Assembly (NCBI GenBank): GCA_023053575.1
Contig: JAKZAP010000151.1
Coordinates: 1 to 64,000, forward strand
DNA length: 64,000 bases
From: Branchinecta lynchi
Taxonomy: Eukaryota > Arthropoda > Branchiopoda > Anostraca > Branchinectidae
Direction: 5' to 3'
Part shown: positions 51,991 through 61,600 of the stretch, piece by piece
Numbering within the stretch: position 1 is the stretch's first letter
Layout of the letters: each line of letters starts with the position of its first letter
Notes under the pieces: generated by a model
Database searches by the model: none
What the model saw: the letters and a program-made list of their open reading frames with translations, nothing else
Told to the model about the DNA's origin: nothing
Made by a program: the position numbers and the translations under genes

Positions 51991-54900
51991 GTTGGGAAAC
52001 AAACCTTGTGGGAAAACCAACCTTGCGGGAAAGCGAACCTTTTGGGAAAACCAACACAGTGGGAAAACAAACCTTGTGGGTAAACCAACCTTGCGGGAAA
52101 ACCAACCTTGGGGGAAAACAAAGCTTCTGGGAAAACAAACCTTGTGGGAAAACCAACCTAGTGGGAAAAAACAACCTTGGGGGAAAACAAAGTTTGTGGG
52201 AAAACAAACCTTGTGGGAAAACCAACCTAGTGGGAAAAACAACCTAGTGGGAAAACAAACCTTGTGAGAAAACAAACCTTGTGGGAAAACCAACCTTATG
52301 GGGAAAGCAACCCTGCGGGAAAACCAACCTTGTGGGAAAACCAACCTTGTGGGAAAACCAACCTTGTGGGAAAGCAAACCTTTTGGGAAAACCAACACAG
52401 TGGGAAAACAAACCTTGTGGGGAAACAAACCTTGCGGGAAAACTAACCTTGTGTGAAAACAAACCCTGCGGGAAAACCAACCTTGGGGGAAAACCAACCT
52501 TGCGGGAAAGCGAACCTTTTGGGAAAACCAACACAGTGGGAAAACAACCTTGTGAGTAAACAATCCTTGTGGGAAAACAAACCTTGTGGGGAAACAAACC
52601 TTGTGGGGAAACAAACCTTGTGGGAAAACTAACCTTGTGGGAAAACCAACCTTGCGGGAAAACTAACCTTGTGGGAAAAAAAACCCTGCGGGAAAACAAA
52701 CCTTGTGGGAAAACCAACCTTATGGGGAAAGCAACCCTGCGGGAAAACCAACCTTGTGGGAAAACCAACCTTGTGGGAAAACCAACCTTGTGGGAAAGCG
52801 AACCTTTTGGGAAAACCAACACAGTGGGAAAACAAACCTTGTGGGAAAACAAACCTTGCGGGAAAACTAACCTTGTGGGAAAAAAAACCCTGCGGGAAAA
52901 CAAACCTTGTTGGAAAACCAACCTTGTGGGGAAACAAACCTTTCTGGAAAACCAACCTTGTGGCAAAACAAACCTTGTGGGAAAACAAACCTTGTGGGAA
53001 AACGAACCTTGTGGGAAACACAACCTTGTGAGAAAACAAACCTTGTGGGGAAACAAACCTAGTGGGAAAACAAACCTTGTGAGGAAAACAAACCTTGTGG
53101 GAAAACCAACCTTGCGGGAAAACGAACCTTGCGGGGAAAGCGAACCTCTTGGGAAAACCAACACAGTGGGAAAACAAACCTTGTGAGAAAAACAATCCTT
53201 GTGAGAAAACAAACCTTGTGGGGAAACAAACCTTGTGGGGAAACAAACCTTGTGGGGAAAACTAACCTTGTGGGAAAAAAAACCTTGCGGGAAAACTAAC
53301 CTTGTGGGAAAACAAACCCTGCGGGAAAACCAGCCTTGTGGGAAAACCAACCTTGTGGGGAAACAAACCTTTCGGGAAAACCAACCTTTTGGGAAAACAA
53401 ACCTTGTGAGAAAACAAACATTGTGATAAAACCACCCTTTTGGGAAAGCGAACCTTGCGGGAAAGCGAACCTTTTGGGAAAACCAACACAGTGGGAAAAC
53501 AAACCTTGTGAGAAAACAATCCTTGTGGGAAAACAAACCTTGCGGGAAAACTAACCTTGTGGGAAAACAAACCCTGCGGGAAAACCAGCCTTGTGGGAAA
53601 ACCAACCTTGTGGGGAAAACGAACCTTGTGGGAAAGCGAACCTTTTGGGAAAACCAACATGGTGGGAAAACAAACCTTGTGGGAAAACCAACCTTGCGGG
53701 AAAACCAACCTTGGGGGAAAACAAACCTTGTGGGAAAACAAACCTTGTGGGGAAACAAACCTAGTGGGGAAAACAAACCCTTGTGAGAAAACAATCCTTG
53801 TGGGAAAACAAACCTTGTGGGAAAACAAACCTTGCGGGAAAACTAACCTTGTGGGAAAACAAACCCTGCGGGAAAACCAACCTTGTGGGAAAACCAACCT
53901 TGTGGGGAAACAAACCTTTCGGGAAAACCAACCTTGTGGGAAAACAAACCTTGTGGGAAAACAAACCTTGTGGGGAAACAAACCTTGTGAGAAAACCAAC
54001 CTTGCGGGAAAGCGAACCTTTTGGGAAAACCAACAAAGTGGGAAAACAAACCTTGTGGGAAAACCAACCTTGCGGGAAAACCAACCTTGGGGGAAAACAA
54101 AGCTTGTGGGAAAAACAAACCTTGTGGGAAGACCAACCTAGTGGGAAACACAACCTAGTGGGAAAACAAACCTTATGGGGAAAGCAACCCTGCGGGAAAA
54201 CCAACCTTGTGGGAAAACCAACCTTGTGGGAAAGCGAACCTTTTGGGAAAACCAACACAGTGGGAAAACAAACCTTGTGGGAAAACCAACCTTGCGGGAA
54301 AACCAACCTTGGGGGAAAACAAACCTTGTGGGAAAACATACCTTGTGGGGAAACAAACCTTGTGGGGGAAACAAACCTTGTGTGGAAAACTAACCCTTGT
54401 GGGAAAACAAACCTTGTGGGAAAAGCGAACCTTTTGGGAAAGAGAACCTTTTGGGAAAACCAACACAGTGGGGAAAACAAACCTTTTGGGTAAACCAACC
54501 TTGCGGGAAAACCTACCTTGGGGGAAAACAAAGCTTGTGGGAAAACAAACCCTGCGGAAAAACCAACCTTGTGGGAAAACCAACCTTGTGGGGAAACAAA
54601 CCTTTCTGGAAAACCAACCTTGTGGGAAAACAAACCTTGTGGGAAAACAAACCTTGTGGGAAAACAAACCTTGTGGGAAAACAAACCTTGTGAGAAAACA
54701 AACCTTGTGGGGAAACAAACCTAGTGGGAAAACAAACCTTGTGAGAAAACAAACCTTGCGGGAAAACTAACCTTGTGGGAAAACAAACCCTGCGGGAAAA
54801 CCAACCTTGGGGGAAAACCAACCTTGCGGGAAAGAGAACCTTTTGGGAAAACCAACACAGTGGGAAAACAACCTTGTGAGTAAACAATCCTTGTGGGAAA

Positions 54901-57501
54901 ACAAACCTTGTGGGGAAACAAACCTTGTGGGGAAACAAACCTTGTGGGAAAACTAACCTTGTGGGAAAACAAACCTTGCGGGAAAACTAACCTTGTGGGA
55001 AAACCAAACCCTGCAGGAAAACAAACCTTGTGGGGAAAACCAACCTTATGGGGAAAGCAACCCTGCGGGAAAACCAACCTTGTGGGAAAACCAACCTTGT
55101 GGGAAAACCAACCTTGTGGGAAAGCGAACCTTTTGGGAAAACCAACACAGTGGGAAAACAAACCTTGTGGGAAAACAAACCTTGCGGGAAAACTAACCTT
55201 GTGGGAAAACAAACCCTGCGGGAAAACAAACCTTGTGGGAAAACCAACCTTGTGGGGAAACAAACCTTTCTGGGAAAACCAACCTTGTGGCAAAACAAAC
55301 CTTGTGGGAAAACAAACCTTGTGGGAAAACGAACCTTGTGGGAAAACAAACCTTGTGAGAAAACAAACCTTGTGGGGAAACAAACCTAGTGGGAAAACAA
55401 ACCTTGTGAGAAAACAAACCTTGTGGGAAAACCAACCTTATGGGGAAAGCAACCCTGCGGGAAAACCAACCTTGTGGGAAAACCAACCTTGTGGGAAAAC
55501 CAACCTTGTGGGAAAGCGAACCTTTTGGGAAAACCAACACAGTGGGAAAACAAACCTTGTGGGAAAACAAACCTTGCGGGAAAACTAACCTTGTGGGAAA
55601 ACAAACCCTGCGGGAAAACAAACCTTGTGGGAAAACCAACCTTGTGGGGAAACAAACCTTTCTGGAAAACCAACCTTGTGGCAAAACAAACCTTGTGGGA
55701 AAACAAACCTTGTGGGAAAACGAACCTTGTGGGAAAACAAACCTTGTGAGAAAACAAACCTTGTGGGGAAACAAACCTAGTGGGAAAACAAACCTTGTGA
55801 GAAAACAAACCTTGTGGGAAAACCAACCTTGCGGGAAAACGAACCTTGCGGGAAAGCGAACCTCTTGGGAAAACCAACACAGTGGGAAAACAAACCTTGT
55901 GAGAAAACAATCCTTGTGAGAAAACAAACCTTGTGGGGAAACAAACCTTGTGGGGAAACAAACCTTGTGGGAAAACTAACCTTGTGGGAAAAAAAAATTC
56001 TTGCGGGAAAACTAACCTTGTGGGAAAACAAACCCTGCGGGAAAACCAGCCTTGTGGGAAAACCAACCTTGTGGGGAAACAAACCTTTCGGGAAAACCAA
56101 CCTTGTGGGAAAACAAACCTTGTGAGAAAACAAACATTGTGGGGAAAACCACCCTTTTGGGAAAGCGAACCTTGCGGGAAAGCGAACCTTTTGGGAAAAC
56201 CAACACAGTGGGAAAACAAACCTTGTGAGAAAACAATCCTTGTGGGAAAACAAACCTTGCGGGAAAACTAACCTTGTGGGAAAACAAACCCTGCGGGAAA
56301 ACCAGCCTTGTGGGAAAACCAACCTTGTGGGGAAATAAATCTTTCGGGAAAACCAACCTTGTGGGAAAACAAACCTTGTGAGAAAACAAACATTGTGGGG
56401 AAACAAACCTTGTGGGAAAACCAGCCTTGCGGGAAAGCGAACCTTTTGGGAAAACCAACACAGTGGGAAAACAAACCTTGTGGGAAAACCAACCTTGCGG
56501 GAAAAACCAACCTTGGGGGAAAAGAAAGCTTGTGGGAAAACAAACCTTTTCGGAAAACCAACCTAGTGGGAAAAACAACCTGGTGGGAAAACAAACCTTG
56601 TGAGAAAACAAACCTTGTGGGAAAACCAACCTTATGGGGAAAGCAACCCTGCGGGAAAACCAACCTTGTGGGAAAACCAACCTTGTGGGAAAACGAACCT
56701 TGTGGGAAAGCGAACCTTTTGGGAAAACCAACATGGTGGGAAAACAAACCTTGTGGGAAAACCAACCTTGCGGGAAAACCAACCTTGGGGGAAAACAAAC
56801 CTTGTGGGAAAACAAACCTTGTGGGGAAACAAACCTAGTGGGAAAACAAACCTTGTGAGAAAACAATCCTTGTGGGAAAACAAACCTTGTGGGAAAACAA
56901 ACCTTGCGGGAAAACTAACCTTGTGGGAAAACAAACCCTGCGGGAAAACCAACCTTGTGGGAAAACCAACCTTGCGGGGAAACAAACCTTTCGGGAAAAC
57001 CAACCTTGTGGGAAAACAAACCTTGTGGGAAAACAAACCTTGTGGGGAAACAAACCTTGTGAGAAAACCAACCTTGCGTGAAAGCGAACCTTTTGGAAAA
57101 CCAACAAAGTGGGAAAACAAACCTTGTGGGAAAACCAACCTTGCGGGAAAACCAACCTTGGGGGAAAACAAAGCTTGTGGGAAAACAAACCTTGTGGGAA
57201 GACCAACCTAGTGGGAAACACAACCTAGTGGGAAAACAAACCTTATGGGGAAAGCAACCCTGCGGGAAAACCAACCTTGTGGGAAAACCAACCTTGTGGG
57301 AAAGCGAACCTTTTGGGAAAACCAACACAGTGGGAAAACAAACCTTGTGGGAAAACCAACCTTGCGGGAAAACCAACCTTGGGGGAAAACAAACCTTGTG
57401 GGGAAACAAACCTTGTGGGGAAACAAACCTTGTGGGAAAACTAACCTTGTGGGAAAACAAACCTTGCGGGAAAACTAACCTTGTGAGAAAACAAACCCTG
57501 C

Positions 57502-57519
57502 GGGAAAGGTTTGTTTCCC
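57502..57519. other. Orientation switch 2 (inverted satellite junction)
   Basis: GGGAAA (57502-57507), GGTTTG, TTTCCC (57514-57519). The array flips back to the orientation of the left domain. The flanking monomers on the two sides differ at once in sequence and length, so this is not a long perfect palindrome. Confidence 0.95.
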
Positions 57520-58355
57520 CACAAGGTTTGTTTTCCCACTGTGTTGGTTTTCCCAAAAGGTTCGCTTTCCCACAAGGTTGGTTTTCCCACAAGGTTGGTT
57601 TTCCCGCAGGGTTGCTTTCACCATAAGGTTGGTTTTCCCACAAGGTTTGTTTTCTCAAAAGATTTGTTTTCCCACTAGGTTGTTTTTCCCACTAGGTTGG
57701 TTTTCCCACAAGGTTTGTTTTCCCACAAGCTTTGTTTTCCCCCAAGGTTGGTTTTCCCGCAAGGTTGGTTTTCCCACACGGTTTGTTTTCCCACTGTGTT
57801 GGTTTTCCCAAAAGGTTCGCTTTCCCGCAAGGTTGGTTTTCCCACAAGGTTTGTTTCCCCGCAAGGTTTGTTTTCCCATAAGGTTTGTTTTCCCACAAGG
57901 TTTGTTTTCCCACAAGGTTTGTTTTCTCACAAGGTTTGTTTTCCCATAAGGTTGGTTTTCCCACAAGGTTTGTTTTCTCACAAGGTTTGTTTCCCCACAA
58001 GGTTTCTTTCCCCATAAGGTTGGTTTTCCCACAAGGTTTGTTTTCTCACAAGGTTTGTTTTCCCACAAGGTTTGTTTTCCCACAAGGTTTGTTTTCCCAA
58101 AAGGTTCGCTTTCCCACAAGGTTGGTTTTCCCACAAGGTTGGTTTTCCCGCAGGGTTTCTTTCCCCATAAGGTTGGTTTTCCCACAAGGTTTGTTTTCTC
58201 ACAAGGTTTGTTTTCCAACAAGGTTGGTTTTCCCACAAGGTTGGTTTTCCCGCAGGGTTGCTTTCCCCATAAGGTTGGTTTTCCCACAAGGTTTGTTTTC
58301 TCACAAGGTTTGTTTTCCCACTAGGTTGTTTTTTCCCACTAGGTTGGTTTTCCCC
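57508..58355 (+). repeat. 17-bp satellite, right domain, part 1
   Basis: About 50 monomers of AAGGTTTGTTTTCCCAC between the switch and the non-satellite island. The series at about 57640-57910 recurs at 59537-59810 (offset 1,897 bp) and 60438-60710 (901 bp further, 53 x 17). Confidence 0.97.
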
Positions 58356-58630
58356 AGCTCAGGAAATATTCAATTCTAGATAGTAAGGCCACTTTTAAAG
58401 AAAGCCCGCTATTGCATGTAACCCAAAAAGATTTATTTTTCGGCGACAGTTTACCACTGTTGGCTAAATATTATTCGGTAAAACTTTAAAGGTTCAACGG
58501 AGAGCCTATCTTTCCAATTTCCTTAAAAAGGCATGTAGTTGCTGCATTTCTGTTCAAATTCTGGAAGAAAACAAACGAGTTCCCATACCTTAACTCTCTC
58601 CACTATTTAATCATCGCTGTGACTAAAAAT
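58356..58630. other. Non-satellite island, 275 bp, unidentified
   Basis: The only non-repetitive sequence outside the left-edge retrotransposon. It starts AGCTCAGGAAATATTC and ends CTGTGACTAAAAA, is A/T-rich, and has stops in all frames I examined. No terminal inverted repeats or TG...CA ends are visible. Satellite resumes on both sides in the same orientation. TTCCCC occurs on both edges and could be a target-site duplication, but nearly every monomer contains a similar string. It could be a fragment of a mobile element or trapped unique DNA. I cannot identify it. Confidence 0.7.
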
Positions 58631-61600
58631 TCCCCACAAGGTTTGTTTTCCCATAAGGTTTGTTTTCCCACAAGGTTTGTTTTCCCACAAGGTTTGTTTT
58701 CCCACAAGGTTTGTTTTCCCACAAGGTTGGTTTTCCCGCAAGGTTGGTTTTCCCACAAGGTTTGTGTTCCCACTGTGTTGGTTTTCCCAAAAGGTTCGCT
58801 TTCCCACAAGGTTGGTTTTCCCACAAGGTTGGTTTTCCCGCAGGGTTGCTTTCCCCATAAGGTTTGTTTTCCCACAAGGTTTGTTTTCCCACAAGGTTTG
58901 TTTTCCCACAAGGTTTGTTTTCCCGAAAGGTTTGTTTCCCCACAAGGTTGGTTTTCCCACAAGGTTGGTTTTCCCGCAGGGTTTGTTTTCCCACAAGGTT
59001 AGTTTTCCCGCAAGGTTTGTTTTCCCACAAGGTTTGTTTTCCCACAAGGATTGTTTTCTCACAAGGTTTGTTTTCCCACTAGGTTTGTTTCCCCGCAAGG
59101 TTTGTTTTCCCACAAGGTTTGTTTTCCCCCAAGGTTGGTTTTCCCGCAAGGTTGGTTTTCCCACAAGGTTTTTTTTTCCACTGTGTTGGTTTTCCCAAAA
59201 GGTTCGCTTTCCCACAAGGTTGGTTTTCCCACAAGGTTGGTTTTCCCGCAGGGTTGCTTTAACCATAAGGTTGGTTTTCCCACAAGGTTTGTTTTCTCGC
59301 AAGGTTTGTTTTCCAACTAGGTTGTTTTTCCCACTAGGTTGGTTTTCCCACAAGGTTTGTTTTCCCACAAACTTTGTTTTCCCCAAAGGTTGGTTTTCCC
59401 GCATGGTTGGTTTTCCCACAAGGTTTGTTTTCCCACTGTGTTGGTTTTCCCAAAAGGTTCGCTTTCCCACAAGGTTGGTTTTCCCACAAGGTTGGTTTTC
59501 CCGCAGGGTTGCTTTCACCATAAGGTTGGTTTTCCCACAAGGTTTGTTTTCTCACAAGGTTTGTTTTCCCACTAGGTTGTTTTTCCCACTAGGTTGGTTT
59601 TCCCACAAGGTTTGTTTTCCCACAAGCTTTGTTTTCCCCCAAGGTTGGTTTTCCCGCAAGGTTGGTTTTCCCACACGGTTTGTTTTCCCACTGTGTTGGT
59701 TTTCCCAAAAGGTTCGCTTTCCCGCAAGGTTGGTTTTCCCACAAGGTTTGTTTCCCCGCAAGGTTTGTTTTCCCATAAGGTTTGTTTTCCCACAAGGTTT
59801 GTTTTCCCACAAGGTTTGTTTTCTCACAAGGTTTGTTTTCCCACAAGGTTGGTTTTCCCGAAAGGTTTGTTTCCCCACAAGGTTTCTTTCCCCATAAGGT
59901 TGGTTTTCCCACAAGGTTTGTTTTCTCACAAGGTTTGTTTTCCCACAAGGTTTGTTTTCCCACAAGGTTTGTTTTCCCAAAAGGTTCGCTTTCCCACAAG
60001 GTTGGTTTTCCCACAAGGTTGGTTTTCCCGCAGGGTTTCTTTCCCCATAAGGTTGGTTTTCCCACAAGGTTTGTTTTCTCACAAGGTTTGTTTTCCCACT
60101 AGGTTTGTTTCCCCACAAGGTTTGTTTTCCCACAAGGTTTGTTTTCCCCCAAGGTTGGTTTTCCCGCAAGGTTTGTTTCCCCACAAGGTTTGTTTTCCAA
60201 CAAGGGTTGTTTTCTCACAAGGTTTGTTTTCCCACTAGGTTTGTTTCCCCACAAGGTGTGTTTTCCCACAAGGTTCGTTTTCCCCAAAGGTTGGTTTTCC
60301 CGCATGGTTGGTTTTCCCACAAGGTTTGTTTTCCCACTGTGTTGGTTTTCCCAAAAGGTTCGCTTTCCCACAAGGTTGGTTTTCCCACAAGGTTGGTTTT
60401 CCCGCAGGGTTGCTTTCACCATAAGGTTGGTTTTCCCACAAGGTTTGTTTTCTCACAAGGTTTGTTTTCCCACTAGGTTGTTTTTCCCACTAGGTTGGTT
60501 TTCCCACAAGGTTTGTTTTCCCACAAGCTTTGTTTTCCCCCAAGGTTGGTTTTCCCGCAAGGTTGGTTTTCCCACACGGTTTGTTTTCCCACTGTGTTGG
60601 TTTTCCCAAAAGGTTCGCTTTCCCGCAAGGTTGGTTTTCCCACAAGGTTTGTTTCCCCGCAAGGTTTGTTTTCCCATAAGGTTTGTTTTCCCACAAGGTT
60701 TGTTTCCCCACAAGGTTTGTTTTCTCACAAGGTTTGTTTTCCCACAAGGTTGGTTTTCCCGAAAGGTTTGTTTCCCCACAAGGTTTCTTTCCCCATAAGG
60801 TTGGTTTTCCCACAAGGTTTGTTTTCTCACAAGGTTTGTTTTCCCACAAGGTTTGTTTTTCCACAAGGTTTGTTTTCCTGAAAGGTTCGCTTTCCCACAA
60901 GGTTGGTTTTCCCACAAGGTTGGTTTTCCTGCAGGGTTTCTTTCCCCATAAGGTTGGTTTTCCCACAAGGTTTGTTTTCTCACAAGGTTTGTTTTCCCAC
61001 AAGGTTGGTTTTCCCACAAGGTTGGTTTTCCCGCAGGGTTGCTTTCCCCATAAGGTTGGTTTTCCCACAAGGTTTGTTTTCTCACAAGGTTCGTTTTCCC
61101 ACTAGGTTGTTTTTTCCCACTAGGTTGGTTTTCCCACAAGGTTTGTTTTCCCACAAGCTTTGTTTTCCCCCAAGGTTGGTTTTCCCGCAAGGTTGGTTTT
61201 CCCACAAGGTTTGTTTTCCCACTGTGTTGGTTTTCCCAAAAGGTTCGCTTTCCCACAAGGTTGGTTTTCCCACAAGGTTTGTTTCCCCACAAGGTTTGTT
61301 TTCCCATAAGGTTTGTTTTCCCACAAGGTTTGTTTTCCCACAAGGTTTGTTTTCCCACAAGGTTTGTTTTCCCACAAGGTTGGTTTTCCCGCAAGGTTGG
61401 TTTTCCCACAAGGTTTGTGTTCCCACTGTGTTGGTTTTCCCAAAAGGTTCGCTTTCCCACAAGGTTGGTTTTCCCATAAGGTTTGTTTTCCCGCAGGGTT
61501 GCTTTCCCCATAAGGTTTGTTTTCCCACAAGGTTTGTTTTCCCACAAGGTTTGTTTTCCCACAAGGTTTGTTTTCCCGAAAGGTTTGTTTCCCCACAAGG

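Larger units (their letters stand above)
2751..57507 (-). repeat. 17-bp satellite, central inverted domain (54.8 kb)
   Basis: About 3,220 monomers; on the plus strand the unit is GTGGGAAAACAAACCTT. GGGAA and AACC are nearly invariant. Variation falls at the start of the unit (GTGGG, GCGGG, GTGAG, TAGTGGG, TTTTGGG, TTATGGG, CAGTGGG), at AAAAC versus AAAGC, and at the base after that C, where all four bases occur (CAAACC, CCAACC, CTAACC, CGAACC). Variants are coupled, for example AAAGCGAACC and GTGAGAAAACAATCC. The domain is built from nested multi-kb duplications. It has no gene-like sequence: long frames on either strand are 17-residue periodic translations of the repeat, and many begin at TTG or GTG. 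Single-base length changes are denser from about 45.6 to 57.1 kb. Confidence 0.97.

Noticed and set aside
2751..57507. G-quadruplex-forming tract
   Set aside because: G runs of three recur every 17 nt with 14-nt loops, beyond the usual short-loop requirement.
1382..58379. Hundreds of long open reading frames on both strands of the array
   Set aside because: They are 17-residue periodic translations of the satellite, overlap in all frames and both strands, start mostly at TTG or GTG, and end wherever a monomer variant such as CTAACC creates a stop. Nothing marks any one as a gene.
58356..58500. tRNA-derived SINE with box A-like AGCTCAGG and box B-like GGTTCAACGG (58491-58500)
   Set aside because: The two motifs are about 130 nt apart, far more than in a tRNA promoter. 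There is no clear A tail beyond AAAAA and no long target-site duplication.
58350..58636. TTCCCC target-site duplication flanking the island
   Set aside because: Kept only as a possibility. Nearly every monomer contains TTTCCC or TTCCCC, so two copies at the edges are expected by chance, and the paralogue comparison suggests a replacement.
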